A stretch of 64,000 nucleotides of DNA from Goodfellowiella coeruleoviolacea (GTDB lineage Bacteria; Actinomycetota; Actinomycetes; Mycobacteriales; Pseudonocardiaceae): positions 186,001 to 250,000 of the forward strand of contig NZ_JAMTCK010000007.1 of the NCBI RefSeq assembly GCF_024171785.1, in the 5' to 3' direction. Made by a program: the position numbers and the translations under genes. The notes under the pieces were generated by a model. It was not told where the DNA came from, searched no databases, and worked only from the letters and a program-made list of their open reading frames with translations. Of the stretch, positions 41,288 through 50,735 are shown one piece after another; positions within the stretch are counted from its first letter, which is position 1, and every line of letters starts with the position of its first letter.

Positions 41288-42541
41288 GTGCTGGTGGCTG
41301 TCCGAGCCAGATCAACCGGGTGGATCGCACTGCTGGCGGTGCTCGGCGTGCTGCTCGCCGGCCTGGTGGCCGGTGCCGGGCCGGCCGCCGCCGCAGCGGC
41401 GTTCCCGCGCATTGACGCGTCCACAGTGGACTCCTACCGGCTCACCCCTGGGTCGGTGGCCGACACCTACGGCAAGCGGATCGCCGCGCTGGAGCGCAAC
41501 GCCCAGCTGGCCCCGCGCGGCGTGGCCGACGTGCTCGCCTCGGCCAACCGCACGGCCCGCCCGCTGTGCCACGCCACCTACCTGGCCAGCGCGCTCAACC
41601 CCAAGGGGTTCTGCTGGCAGGACGGCGAGGACGACGACGAGAACGTCTGGATCCCGCAGGGCGTCAGCGGCTCCGGCGACGCCAACCCGGCCACCGGCAC
41701 GGTGGGTGGCCGGCGCGTCGTGGTGGCCGACTGGCACGACGGCAACGACGACTTCATCCGGGTGTCCTTCGTGGACATCACCGACCCGAACCGGATGACC
41801 TACCGGCACGTGCTGCTGGTGGAACCCTCCTCGGACACCACTTTCAAGGCGGTCGCCGGGCACGGCCACGGCCTGGCCTGGTCGGGCAACCTGCTGTTCG
41901 TGGCCACCAGCGGCAGCCTGATCCGGGTGTTCGACGTGCGCCACCTGTGGGCCGTGGACACCAGCACCGCCCAGGTGGGGCTCGGCTCGGACGGCAAGTA
42001 CCACGCCCGCTACCACGCCTTTGCCCTGCCGCAGGTCAACGCCTACTGGTACCCGGGTGGGGTCGGCTGCGCCAGCCTCACCGGCGCCCACCCGTGCCTG
42101 TCCAGCCTGGCCGTGGACCACACCGGCGACGGCTCGCTGATCACCGTCGAGCACAGCGCCAAGGGCGGCGGCCGGGTCGTGCGCTGGCCGATGGACCCGG
42201 GCACCGGGCTGCTCAAGGTCAGTTCCGACCAGTTGGTGCACGCCGTGGAGGGGTTCACCTCGCCGGTGTGGGGGATGCAGGGCGCGGTGGCCCGCGACGG
42301 GTACTTCGTGATCACCGGGGTGTGTCCGGAGTACGCGGGGCAGACCGGCGTGGACCGGCCCTCCTGCCTGCACGGCGGGGTCGGCGGGGTGTCCACCTTC
42401 CGGCTGGCCGGCCAGGCACCGGTCAACAGCCAGAACCTGTCCTACTGGCCGGCCACCGGCGAGCTGTGGTTGATCAGCGAGCAGCTGCGGGAGCGGGTGA
42501 CCGTGCGCGTCCCGTTCAACACCCTCACCGGAACGGCCTGA
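41288..42541 (+). CDS. Secreted protein of unknown function
   Basis: A 417-residue exported protein. Residues 1-37 form a signal peptide (GWIALLAVLGVLLAGLVAGAGPAAAAA). The mature part looks like a beta-propeller: FIRVSFVDITDPNRMTYRHVLLV, GHGHGLAWSGNLLFVATSGSLIRVFD, LAVDHTGDGSLITVEHS, and so on, with four cysteines likely in two disulphides. I cannot name a function. The GTG at 41288 is supported by GGAGGT seven bases upstream. Confidence 0.78.
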   Translation: MLVAVRARSTGWIALLAVLGVLLAGLVAGAGPAAAAAAFPRIDASTVDSYRLTPGSVADTYGKRIAALERNAQLAPRGVADVLASANRTARPLCHATYLASALNPKGFCWQDGEDDDENVWIPQGVSGSGDANPATGTVGGRRVVVADWHDGNDDFIRVSFVDITDPNRMTYRHVLLVEPSSDTTFKAVAGHGHGLAWSGNLLFVATSGSLIRVFDVRHLWAVDTSTAQVGLGSDGKYHARYHAFALPQVNAYWYPGGVGCASLTGAHPCLSSLAVDHTGDGSLITVEHSAKGGGRVVRWPMDPGTGLLKVSSDQLVHAVEGFTSPVWGMQGAVARDGYFVITGVCPEYAGQTGVDRPSCLHGGVGGVSTFRLAGQAPVNSQNLSYWPATGELWLISEQLRERVTVRVPFNTLTGTA

Positions 42542-42913
42542 GTTCGCGTTTCGCGTCGGTTCTCCGGTGGTTCTGGGGAAGTTCGGGAAGCGCTGCTGTG
42601 GTATATGTCGGCGAGTGATTTCCGGATAACGCGGCGGGTGCCGGTGAATCCGGGAAGTCGTGGCCTGACGTGGTGTACTCCCAGGTAACCAGTGCCGCTG
42701 TGGTCGACTCGCAGTAATCGGATTGGTTCGGTTCGGTGAACCGGAGGAAAATTCCTGTCGATTAGGGGACGGGCAGGGGTGAACTAGGGGTTGGTTTCGG
42801 GGTGCGCTGATCACTATTATTCATCCCGACCCTGTCGAATTCAGGAATTGTGTCCTCGTGGTCGCGATGTTCGTTTCCCACTGAATGGGAACTCCCGTGA
42901 GGGGTAGAGAAGC
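42542..42913. other. Long, less G+C-rich spacer with a promoter candidate for the carboxylase subunit
   Basis: A 372-base spacer without a gene, richer in A and T than the rest of the window. TTGGTT (42791-42796) and TATTAT (42815-42820), 18 bases apart, are the best promoter match. TTCCCA-N5-TGGGAA (42875-42891) is a six-base dyad in the 5' leader, 23 bases before the start codon; AGGAA-AA-TTCCT near 42740 is another. Either could be a regulator site or leader hairpin. Confidence 0.5.
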
Positions 42914-44371
42914 ATGACGGTGTTGACCGCCCAGCCGCACGTCGGCCCCGGTGACAGCGGGCAGGACCACCGGGCCCCCGTGGTCCGGCTGGGGCAGCTG
43001 CTGGACCTCAACTCGATCCGGCCGCTCAACCCGGCCGAGGACACCGAGTCCTGGAGCGCCGGTGGGGTGCGGATCGTGCGCGGGCGGATCAACGGCAACG
43101 AGGTGATCGCCTACTGCACGGACGGCAGCAGGATGGGCGGCGCGCTCGGCGCCGCCGAGGCGGACCTGATCATCGAGGCCATTGACGCGGCCGTGCGGCA
43201 CGACTGCCCGGTGATCGGCCTGTGGCACTCCGGTGGGGCGAAGCTGGCCGACGGCGTCGAGTCGATGGACGGGGTCGGCCGGATGTTCGCGGCCATGACC
43301 AGGGCCTCGGGCCGGGTGCCGCAGATCTCGGTGGTGCTCGGCCCGGCCGCCGGTGCCGCGGCCTACGGCCCGGCCCTGACCGACCTGGTGATCATGTGCG
43401 AGGCCGGCCGGCTGTTCGTGACCGGCCCGGACGTGGTGCGCACGGTCACCGGCGAGCAGATCGACATGGAGGGGCTCGGCGGAACCGACGCGCACGGGCG
43501 GCGCTCCGGCGTGGCCCACGTGACCGTGGGCTCCGAGGCCGAGGCCTACCAGCACGCCCGGCGCGTCGTGGACCTGCTGGCCCGGCCCGGCGCGTTCGAC
43601 CCGGCCGCGGTTGGCACCGGCCGCAACCCCAGGGAGCTGCTGCCCGACTCGCCCAAGCGGGCCTACGACGTGCGCCCACTGGTGCGCGAGCTGGTGGACG
43701 GCGACGAGAACGGCGGCGGGTTCGAGGAGATCCAGGCCAGGTGGGCGCCCAACATGGTGGTGGGCTTCGGCCGGCTGGCCGGCCGCAGCATCGGCGTGCT
43801 GGCCAACAACCCGCTGCGCAAGGGCGGCTGCCTGGACTCGCTGTCCGCGGAGAAGGCCGCGCGGTTCGTCCGGCTGTGCGACGCGTTCGGGGTGCCGCTG
43901 CTGGTCGTGGTGGACGTGCCGGGCTATTTGCCCGGGGTCGGCCAGGAGTGGGGTGGCGTGGTGCGGCGCGGCGCCAAGCTGCTGCACGCCTTCGCCGAGT
44001 CGGTGGTGCCCAGGGTCACCCTGGTGACCCGCAAGTCCTACGGCGGCGCCTACATCGCGATGAACTCCCGCTCGCTCGGCGCGACCAAGGTCTACGCCTG
44101 GCCGGGAGCGGAGGTCGCGGTGATGGGCGCGGAGGCGGCGGTGAACGTGCTGCACCGCAAGGCGCTGGCGGCAGCGGCCGACCACGAGCGGGACGCGCTG
44201 CGCCAGCGGCTGATCGAGGAGCACGAGCGGCAGTCCGGCGGGGTGGGCCGGGCGCTGGCCATGGGCGTGGTCGACGAGGTGATCGACCCGGCGCACACCC
44301 GGCAGCGGCTGGCCGAGGCGTTCGCCTCGGCCCCGGCCAACCGGGGCCGGCACGGCAACATCCCGCTGTGA
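42914..44371 (+). CDS. Acyl-CoA carboxylase carboxyltransferase (beta) subunit
   Basis: A 485-residue biotin-dependent carboxyltransferase (AccD/PccB type) that moves a carboxyl group from biotin to an acyl-CoA. Two crotonase-like halves are seen: the N-terminal oxyanion hole in SVVLGPAAGAAAYGPAL, and the C-terminal one in TRKSYGGAYIAMNSRSLGA. No alpha (biotin carboxylase/BCCP) or epsilon subunit gene is adjacent, so its partner is elsewhere. The acyl-CoA preference (acetyl, propionyl or other) is not readable. The ATG at 42914 follows GAGGGG by ten bases, and a long leader with dyads lies upstream. Confidence 0.9.
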   Translation: MTVLTAQPHVGPGDSGQDHRAPVVRLGQLLDLNSIRPLNPAEDTESWSAGGVRIVRGRINGNEVIAYCTDGSRMGGALGAAEADLIIEAIDAAVRHDCPVIGLWHSGGAKLADGVESMDGVGRMFAAMTRASGRVPQISVVLGPAAGAAAYGPALTDLVIMCEAGRLFVTGPDVVRTVTGEQIDMEGLGGTDAHGRRSGVAHVTVGSEAEAYQHARRVVDLLARPGAFDPAAVGTGRNPRELLPDSPKRAYDVRPLVRELVDGDENGGGFEEIQARWAPNMVVGFGRLAGRSIGVLANNPLRKGGCLDSLSAEKAARFVRLCDAFGVPLLVVVDVPGYLPGVGQEWGGVVRRGAKLLHAFAESVVPRVTLVTRKSYGGAYIAMNSRSLGATKVYAWPGAEVAVMGAEAAVNVLHRKALAAAADHERDALRQRLIEEHERQSGGVGRALAMGVVDEVIDPAHTRQRLAEAFASAPANRGRHGNIPL

Positions 44372-44383
44372 CGCGCCGCCCTG

Positions 44384-44397
44384 GCCCCGGCCGGGGC
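44384..44397. terminator. Short palindrome between converging genes
   Basis: GCCCCGGCCGGGGC, a perfect 14-base palindrome, lies 12 bases after the carboxylase stop and 5 bases before the stop of the EF-hand gene. It may end both transcripts; there is no T tract. Confidence 0.45.
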
Positions 44398-44402
44398 AGT
44401 GG

Positions 44403-44894
44403 TCAGGCCTGGAAGTAGTCCACGGCGGCGTCGGCGTACTCGCTCTTGGTGATGTAGCCGTCGCCGTCGGCGTCCAGGGTGCCGAACGCCTCCACCGACT
44501 CGGCGTCGGAACTGCCGAGGCAGCGTTGCAGCAGGGTGAACTCCTGCCGGTCGAGCCGGCCGTCGCCGTCGTGGTCGGCCAGGTCGAAGATGGTCATGGC
44601 GGCGGGCGCGGCCGAGGACAGCACGAACTCCGGGTCGCGCGCGGCGGTCACCCACTCGCGCCGGCTCACGCCCTGGTTGCCGTCGGCGTCGGCGTGCTGC
44701 TGGATGGCCTGCCAGATCCGCTCCAGCCGCTGGCGCACCTCCTCGCCGCGGGCGGACTGCGCCGCCACGGCGAACTCGGTGCAGATGCGCTGTGCCAGTG
44801 CCGTGAAGTCGGCCTCGACAAGCACGTTGTCGTTGTTGCTGTCCAGCTGGTTGAACAGCTTCTCGTACCCCAGCCGAAACGTCCCTCGGGCCAT
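44403..44894 (-). CDS. Calerythrin-like EF-hand calcium-binding protein
   Basis: A 163-residue protein with four EF-hand loops: DSNNDNVLVEADF, DADGNQGVSRREW, DHDGDGRLDRQEF and DADGDGYITKSEY, starting near residues 18, 69, 103 and 138. The second to fourth loops have the full set of calcium-ligating positions; the first is slightly irregular. The layout matches calerythrin-type proteins of actinomycetes, thought to be calcium buffers. The ATG at 44894 follows GGAGAGG; an upstream tandem repeat fills the leader. Confidence 0.9.
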   Translation of the reverse strand: MARGTFRLGYEKLFNQLDSNNDNVLVEADFTALAQRICTEFAVAAQSARGEEVRQRLERIWQAIQQHADADGNQGVSRREWVTAARDPEFVLSSAAPAAMTIFDLADHDGDGRLDRQEFTLLQRCLGSSDAESVEAFGTLDADGDGYITKSEYADAAVDYFQA

Positions 44895-44910
44895 CGCGCC
44901 TCTCCAGTTC

Positions 44911-44966
44911 CTGGTGAAGATCCCCTGGTGAAGATCGCCCGGTGCAGATCCCCTGGCGAAGATCAC
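44911..44966. repeat. Four imperfect copies of a 14-bp tandem repeat
   Basis: CTGGTGAAGATCCC and three variants at 44911-44924, 44925-44938, 44939-44952 and 44953-44966, just upstream of the EF-hand gene. Confidence 0.85.
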
Positions 44967-45394
44967 TGTGCTCCGCGGCCCATCACAGCAGACCCGGGGA
45001 AGGCCAGGCCAACACCGCAACCCGAACGGCCCACAAACTCACCCGTACGACCACATTCGTGTTCCTTGGCGACGCGGAGTGCGGACGGTCCGGCCGCTGG
45101 GTGGGGTTCGGGCCGGGACTGACTCGGCAAACGGGTGAACGTCAACGCGGCGCGGTCACTGGTGGTGATGGGCGGGGCCGGTGTGCTCGCGGTGGTCCGG
45201 CGGGCCGGTCGGCTGCCGCGCGCTGCGCCGGGTGGACCTTGACGCTGCGTCACCGCCGTTGTTTGAATCGTGCTGCCGCGTCCACCGCGTCCGGCGCCGA
45301 CCGCGGCCCCGGACGGGTGTTGGGCGAAGAGAGCGCGCTTCCGAGAAGGACCAGTGTCCGCCAGCGTTGCTCACCGCCCGAAGGAGCCCGGTCA
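44967..45394. other. Spacer upstream of the PL11 lyase with an odd palindrome
   Basis: No gene is seen in these 428 bases. TGACGC-T-GCGTCA (45240-45252) is a perfect 13-base dyad overlapping a TTGACG that could be a -35 box (45239-45244). It is a candidate operator about 145 bases upstream of the lyase start. Confidence 0.4.
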
Positions 45395-47308
45395 GTGACA
45401 GACGACAAGACCCGCCCGCGCCCGCCCGTCGCACCGCGACGGCCGCTCCGCAGCACCGCGATCCTCACCCTCACCGCCTCGGTGCTGGCCGCCAGCGCCG
45501 TCGGCGTGACCTCGGCGTCGGCCCAGCCCGACCAGGTCCGGGCCGGTGGCGCCACCGCGGGGGCGACCGCGGCCCTCGGCCCGCGCCAGGTGGAGAACCT
45601 CGACCGCGGCCTGATCAGCAACCGCGTCGGCGACGCCAACTTCCTCAGCTGGCGGCTGCTGGCCAGCGACCCCGACGGCGTCACGTTCACCGTGTACCGG
45701 GACGGCGTCCGGGTGACCGCCGAGCCGGTCGGCGTGACCAACTTCCTCGACCGCGGCGCGCCGGCCGGCGCCACCTACACGGTGCGCGCGGTCACCGGCG
45801 GCGTCGAGGCGCTGGCGTCCGCGGCGGCCGTGCCCTTCGCCAGCTACCGGGACGTGCCGCTGCAGGTGCCGTCCGCCGGCAGCGGCTACACCTACTCGGC
45901 CAACGACGCCAGCGTCGGCGACCTGGACGGCGACGGCCAGTACGAGTTCGTGGTGAAGTGGGACCCGTCCAACGCCAAGGACAACTCCCAGTCCGGGGTC
46001 ACCGGCAACGTGTACGTGGACGCCTACAAGCTGAACGGCACCCGGCTCTGGCGCATCGACCTGGGCCGCAACATCCGGGCCGGCGCGCACTACACCCAGT
46101 TCCAGGTCTACGACTACGACGGCGACGGCCAGGCCGAGGTCGCCATGAAGACCGCGGACGCCACGGTCGACGGCACCGGCAAGGTCATCGGCAACGCCAG
46201 CGCCGACCACCGCAACAGCAGCGGCTACATCCTCAGCGGCCCCGAGTACCTGACCATGTTCAACGGCCGGACCGGCGCCGCGATGTCCACAGTGGACTAC
46301 GTGCCGGCCAGGGGCACCGTGGCCAACTGGGGGGACAGCTACGGCAACCGGGTGGACCGGTTCCTGGCCGCCACCGCCTACCTGGACGGGTCGCGGCCCA
46401 GCCTGATCGAGGCCCGCGGCTACTACACCCGGTCGGTGATCTCGGCGTGGGACTTCCGCAACGGCACGCTGACCCGCCGGTGGACCTTTGACAGCAACAG
46501 CTCCACCAACGGCAAGGCCTGGGAGGGGCAGGGCAACCACAACCTGTCCGTGGCCGACGTGGACGACGACGGCAGGGACGAGATCGTCTACGGCGCCATG
46601 GCCGTGGACGACAACGGCTACGGCCTGTGGAACACCGGCATGGGCCACGGCGACGCCATGCACGTCGGCGACCTCATCCCCAGCCGGCCCGGGCTGGAGG
46701 AGTTCAAGGTGGACGAGGACGCCAGCAAGCCCGGGTCCTGGATGGCCGACGCGCGCACCGGCCAGATCCTCTGGCGGACCGACTCGGGCGGGGACAACGG
46801 CCGGGGCGTGTCCGGCGACATCTACGCGGGCAGCGCCGGTGCCGAGTCCTGGTCGGCCCGGGACGGCAGCCTGCGCAACACCTCGGGCGCGGCCATCGGC
46901 CGCAAGCCCTCGTCCATCAACTTCCTGGTCTGGTGGGACGGGGACGCCGTGCGCGAGCTGCTCGACGACACCCACATCGACAAGTACGGCACCAGCGGCG
47001 ACACCCGGCTGCTGACCGGGTCGGGGGTGGCGTCCAACAACGGCACCAAGGCCACGCCCGCGCTGTCCGCCGACATCCTCGGCGACTGGCGGGAGGAGGT
47101 GGTGTGGCGCACCTCCAACAGCTCGGCGCTGCGCATCTACAGCACCACCGACGCCACCAGCATCAGCCTGCCCAGCCTGATGCAGGACCCGCAGTACCGG
47201 GTGGCGGTCGCCTGGCAGAACACCGCCTACAACCAGCCGCCGCACCCGAGCTACTTCATCGGGGCCGGTATGGCCGCGGTGGCCCGCCCCAACGTGTACG
47301 TGCGCTGA
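45395..47308 (+). CDS. Secreted rhamnogalacturonan lyase, PL11 family
   Basis: A 637-residue exported lyase. The signal peptide covers about residues 1-47 (LTLTASVLAASAVGVTSASAQ). A fibronectin-like N-terminal beta domain (RQVENLDRGLISNRVGDANFLSWRLL) leads into an eight-bladed propeller with calcium-binding DxDGDGxxE repeats: VGDLDGDGQYEFVVKWDP, VYDYDGDGQAEVAMKTAD, VADVDDDGRDEIVYGAM, and DILGDWREEVVWRT. This is the YesW/YesX pattern; the enzyme cleaves rhamnogalacturonan I by beta-elimination. The GTG at 45395 follows AAGGAG. It belongs functionally with the nearby GH78 and PL1 genes. Confidence 0.9.
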   Translation: MTDDKTRPRPPVAPRRPLRSTAILTLTASVLAASAVGVTSASAQPDQVRAGGATAGATAALGPRQVENLDRGLISNRVGDANFLSWRLLASDPDGVTFTVYRDGVRVTAEPVGVTNFLDRGAPAGATYTVRAVTGGVEALASAAAVPFASYRDVPLQVPSAGSGYTYSANDASVGDLDGDGQYEFVVKWDPSNAKDNSQSGVTGNVYVDAYKLNGTRLWRIDLGRNIRAGAHYTQFQVYDYDGDGQAEVAMKTADATVDGTGKVIGNASADHRNSSGYILSGPEYLTMFNGRTGAAMSTVDYVPARGTVANWGDSYGNRVDRFLAATAYLDGSRPSLIEARGYYTRSVISAWDFRNGTLTRRWTFDSNSSTNGKAWEGQGNHNLSVADVDDDGRDEIVYGAMAVDDNGYGLWNTGMGHGDAMHVGDLIPSRPGLEEFKVDEDASKPGSWMADARTGQILWRTDSGGDNGRGVSGDIYAGSAGAESWSARDGSLRNTSGAAIGRKPSSINFLVWWDGDAVRELLDDTHIDKYGTSGDTRLLTGSGVASNNGTKATPALSADILGDWREEVVWRTSNSSALRIYSTTDATSISLPSLMQDPQYRVAVAWQNTAYNQPPHPSYFIGAGMAAVARPNVYVR

Positions 47309-47319
47309 GGCCGCGCCGC

Positions 47320-47354
47320 CCGGGTGTGCCCGCGCCCGTCGCTGGCGCACCCGG
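47320..47354. terminator. Imperfect hairpin after the PL11 lyase
   Basis: CCGGGTG-T-GCC (47320-47330) pairs with GGC-G-CACCCGG (47344-47354) with one mismatch and a 13-base loop, 11 bases after the stop codon. Confidence 0.5.
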
Positions 47355-47377
47355 GGCGGTGTGGTGACACTGGCGCC

Positions 47378-47884
47378 ATGCGCCTGCTGCTGATCGCCGA
47401 CACGCACGTGCCGAACCGGGCCAGGGACCTGCCCGCGCCGGTGTGGGCCGAGATCGACCGGGCCGACGTGGTGATCCACGCCGGCGACTGGGTGGCGGTC
47501 GACCTGCTCGACGCGATCGAGGCCCGGTGCGACCGGCTGGTCGGTGTGGTGGGCAACAACGACGGGCCGGACCTGGCCGCCCGGCTGCCCGAGGTGGCCA
47601 GGGTGGAGCTGGGCGGGGTGCGGTTCGCGGTGGTGCACGAGACCGGGCCGGCCAAGGGCCGGGAACAGCGCTGCGCCAGCCGGTTCCCGGACGTGGACGT
47701 GCTGGTGTTCGGGCACAGCCACATCCCCTGGGACAGCGTCGCCGAGACCGGGCTGCGCCTGCTCAACCCCGGCTCGCCCACCGACCGCCGACGCCAGCCG
47801 GCCTGCACCTACCTGACCGCCGTGGCCAGCGGTGGCCAGCTGGACCAGGTCACCCTGCACCGGCTGCCGCCCCGGCGGCCCTGA
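47378..47884 (+). CDS. YfcE/MJ0936-type metallophosphoesterase
   Basis: A 168-residue calcineurin-like phosphoesterase with all metal motifs: IADTHVP (Dx H), IHAGDWV (GD), VVGNNDGPD (GNND), a His in AVVHETGP, and LVFGHSHIPW (GHxH). It should hydrolyse small phosphodiesters or phosphoesters in the cytoplasm; the substrate is unknown. The ATG at 47378 lacks a strong ribosome site. A tandem-repeat tract follows at once. Confidence 0.88.
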   Translation: MRLLLIADTHVPNRARDLPAPVWAEIDRADVVIHAGDWVAVDLLDAIEARCDRLVGVVGNNDGPDLAARLPEVARVELGGVRFAVVHETGPAKGREQRCASRFPDVDVLVFGHSHIPWDSVAETGLRLLNPGSPTDRRRQPACTYLTAVASGGQLDQVTLHRLPPRRP

Positions 47885-47891
47885 GGCGGGC

Positions 47892-47995
47892 GGGGACTGA
47901 CCGGGTGGGGAACTGTCCGGGTGGGGACTGACCGGGCGGGGGACTCTCCTGGCGGGGACTGACCGGTGGGGGACTGTCCGGGTGGGGGACTGGTC
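47892..47995. repeat. Six to seven copies of a 14-16-bp tandem repeat
   Basis: Units resembling GGGGACTGACCGGGT follow each other from 47892 to 47995, alternating ACTGACC and ACTGTCC cores. The tract fills the space between the converging phosphoesterase and GH78 genes, and its last bases include the GH78 stop codon. Confidence 0.9.
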
Positions 47996-50573
47996 AACCC
48001 AGTTCGAACCGGTGCACGCCGGGCCCGGCCACGCCCAGCCGCAGCGACCGGCCGGCCGGCTCCGGGAAGACCACCTCGCCGTTCCACCGGGCCACCGCAC
48101 CCGGCTCGATCGGCCCGAGGGACACCGCGCCGGTGGTGCCCGGCGGGCTCTCCACCTCCACGGCCAGCCGGCGCGCCTGCCTGGCCCAGCGCACCCGCAC
48201 CGGGCCGTGCGGGGTGGGCACCTCACCCCGGGCCCAGCTCAGGTCACCGAACTGGGGGCACACCAGCCACCGCTGGTAGCCGGGGGCCAGCGCGCGCACC
48301 CCCAGCACGTACCGGGACAGCGCGAACGTGGGGCCGGACGCCCACGGGTGGGCCAGGCTGGTGTTGCCGCCGCCACCGTGGTTGATGCCCGGCGTGGCCA
48401 GGCCACCGTCCCGCCACAGCACCTCCCACACGGTCATGCCGGGATCGCCGGTCACCATCGGCCCCCAGCCCGACCGGATCAGCCGCAGCGCCTCGGTGGT
48501 GCGGCCCTGGTCGGCCAGTGCCCACACCAGCACGCCGTTCATCATCGGACCGATCGTGGGGAACTGGCCGTCCGGCACCGGATCGCCGATCGAACGCGTC
48601 CCACCTGGACTGTCCAATCTGGACAGCAGGGTGTCCAGCGCCCGGTCGCCCCGGTCACCGGAGAGCAGCCCGTAGTGCACCGCGCTGGCGTTCGCGTCCA
48701 GCACGGTGTGGCCGCGCTGCTCGGCGCTGAGTTCGTACAGCCCGCTGTCCGGGTCGAACAGCAGCGCGTCCAGCGCGGTGGTGACCGCCTCGGCCGCCTC
48801 GGTCCACTGGCTGGCCAGCGCGTGCTGGCCCAGTTCGTCGGCCAGCTCGGCGGCACAGCGCAGCGCGTGCGCGTACACCACGTTCTCGTAGCTGGGCGTG
48901 CCGCACACCAGGGCGTAGCGCCAGCCCATGCCGTCGCGCTCGTCGGTGCGCAGCAGCCCGTCCGGGCCGGTGCGGCTCTCGTTCCAGGCCAGCTCGGCGC
49001 AGATCATCGGCCAGCACTCGGCCACGAACCCCAGATCCGCCGTGTGCCACCAGTAGTCGTGCAGGTTGAGCACCGTGTACAGGGAGTAGGAGGCCGACGG
49101 GTAGCGCACGGTCTCGGTGGTCCTCGGCGACAGCCTGGTGCGCGGTGTCGCCGCCGGGTTGGCGTTGGCCGGGACGTAGCCGCTGGCCAGCTGGTGGCTG
49201 CCGAGCAGCCGGATGGACTCCCGCACGTGCGCGATGGCCTCGCTGCTGACCAGCAGGGTCCGCCCGGCCACCATGTTGTCGCCCTGCCACACCAGGCGGT
49301 CGCGCTTCTGGCCGTCGGTGATCAGCGGCAGCCGGACCGTGCCGGGCGGGTCGAAGGCGGCCAGCTCCTCGGGCGCGGCCAGCGGCATGTTCGCCAGCAC
49401 CACCGCCGGCGGCCCCGGCTGGGTGACGGTCAGCGCGCGGAACGCCGCGGCGTCGCCCGGCCGGGCGCAGAACCCGACGGTGCCCGCGGCCACCGCGCGC
49501 CGCTCGGCCGGGGACAGGTCGAGCGTGGCCAGGTCCACGCTGACCGGCTGGCCGCCGGCCACCGACACGGTGAGCACCGTGCCGCACACCAGGGTGCGGA
49601 TCTCCTGCCACTGGCCGGGGCACAGCTGCTCGGGCAGGCGCAGCCGGGTCAGCTCCCGGCAGGCGTCGACGTCCACATCGAACTGGATCTCCACGGTCAG
49701 CCAGGAGCGGCCGGCGTGCGTGGCCACGCCCAGCAGCAGGCCGGTGCCCGGGCCGCGGCCGCGCACCACCCAGTTCAGCCGGCCCGACTCGACCCTGGCG
49801 TGGAACCGGACGTCCACGTCGGTCCAGTGCTCGCCGGTGCGCAGCAGGCCGATCGGGCTGGCGTTGTAGTCGGTCCAGGTGTCGCGCACGTCCAGGGCGC
49901 CGTCCAGCACCGCCCAGTAGCCGGCCTGCTCGCCCGGCTCGACCATGTTCAGGTGCAGCGTGTGCACCCCGGCGTACCAGATCCTGTTGAGCAGCTCGTC
50001 CGAGCAGAGGAAGTGGCCGGCGTAGGTGTCCGGTGTGCCCAGGTACGGGGTGTACCACACGCCCAGGGCGGCGATGGCCACCTCGTCGCCCGGGGTCTCC
50101 ACGGACAGCATCTGGTAGCGGAACCCGCCCTGCAGGAAGCGCTGCCGCACCAGGCCGGGACCGCTGACCCGGTAGCGCTCCACCCGTGCCGGGTTGCCGG
50201 CCACCCGGGGCTCGGGCACGGTCAGGTCGCCGTCCGGCCCCAGGTAGCGCAGGGACTCGCTGTAGCCGGCGCGCAGCATGGCCTGGCTCGGCCGATCGCC
50301 GGCGGCGAAGGAGAACCAGGGGTAGCCGCTCACCTCGACGCCGAAGTCGACCACGGCCCTGGCCGGCTGGTCGGCGGCGGCGCAGCGCAGCACCAGCGGA
50401 CCGGTTCCGGTGACCACGTCCGCGCACCCGCTCACCTGTCCGGCCGCCACCGTGACCCGCCGGGGCCGCACGTCCCGGTCGCGCGGGGCGGGAACCAGGG
50501 CGTGCCAGCGGTCGTCCCACGGGCAGACCGCCAACGGGTCGGTGGTGTGCTGATCCCCAGTCGGTGTGCTCAC
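47994..50573 (-). CDS. Alpha-L-rhamnosidase-like glycoside hydrolase (GH78)
   Basis: An 859-residue protein without a signal peptide, so cytoplasmic. A beta-sandwich N-terminal part (VVDFGVEVSGYPWFSFAAG, LCSDELLNRIWYAGVHTLHLNMVE) precedes an inserted jelly-roll-like segment and the (alpha/alpha)6 barrel with TADLGFVAECWPMICAELAWNESRTGPDGLL and GMTVWEVLWRDG, the latter holding likely catalytic acids. A C-terminal beta domain ends with AVARWNGEVVFPE. The family frees rhamnose from rhamnogalacturonan fragments. The GTG at 50573 follows GAGGAGA. It is divergent from the GH4 gene. Confidence 0.78.
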   Translation of the reverse strand: MSTPTGDQHTTDPLAVCPWDDRWHALVPAPRDRDVRPRRVTVAAGQVSGCADVVTGTGPLVLRCAAADQPARAVVDFGVEVSGYPWFSFAAGDRPSQAMLRAGYSESLRYLGPDGDLTVPEPRVAGNPARVERYRVSGPGLVRQRFLQGGFRYQMLSVETPGDEVAIAALGVWYTPYLGTPDTYAGHFLCSDELLNRIWYAGVHTLHLNMVEPGEQAGYWAVLDGALDVRDTWTDYNASPIGLLRTGEHWTDVDVRFHARVESGRLNWVVRGRGPGTGLLLGVATHAGRSWLTVEIQFDVDVDACRELTRLRLPEQLCPGQWQEIRTLVCGTVLTVSVAGGQPVSVDLATLDLSPAERRAVAAGTVGFCARPGDAAAFRALTVTQPGPPAVVLANMPLAAPEELAAFDPPGTVRLPLITDGQKRDRLVWQGDNMVAGRTLLVSSEAIAHVRESIRLLGSHQLASGYVPANANPAATPRTRLSPRTTETVRYPSASYSLYTVLNLHDYWWHTADLGFVAECWPMICAELAWNESRTGPDGLLRTDERDGMGWRYALVCGTPSYENVVYAHALRCAAELADELGQHALASQWTEAAEAVTTALDALLFDPDSGLYELSAEQRGHTVLDANASAVHYGLLSGDRGDRALDTLLSRLDSPGGTRSIGDPVPDGQFPTIGPMMNGVLVWALADQGRTTEALRLIRSGWGPMVTGDPGMTVWEVLWRDGGLATPGINHGGGGNTSLAHPWASGPTFALSRYVLGVRALAPGYQRWLVCPQFGDLSWARGEVPTPHGPVRVRWARQARRLAVEVESPPGTTGAVSLGPIEPGAVARWNGEVVFPEPAGRSLRLGVAGPGVHRFELG

Positions 50574-50735
50574 CGTGTTCTCCTCTGAGCGGCGTGCCCG
50601 GAGGAGACCACCTGGCCACGCGTTTTCGCTGACGTCAAGAGAACCCCAGGAATTCGGCCGCCGCCATCGGAAACGGCGAGCACCACCCACAGGGCCCACA
50701 GCGTTTTCCGGTCCGCCCGTGGGAGAGTGGGTGAC
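50574..50735. promoter_or_regulatory. Divergent control region of GH78 and GH4 genes
   Basis: Within 162 bases, GCGTTTTC occurs twice (about 50622 and 50701). The second copy, as its complement CGGAAAACGCT, matches the left half of the LacI-type palindrome found before the pectate lyase (CGGAAAGCGCT) at all but one position. A full palindrome is not present. Confidence 0.35.

Noticed and set aside
44942-45394. An N-terminal extension of the PL11 lyase by about 150 residues
   Set aside because: The extension is low-complexity, lies before a good ribosome site and signal peptide at 45395, and overlaps a tandem repeat.
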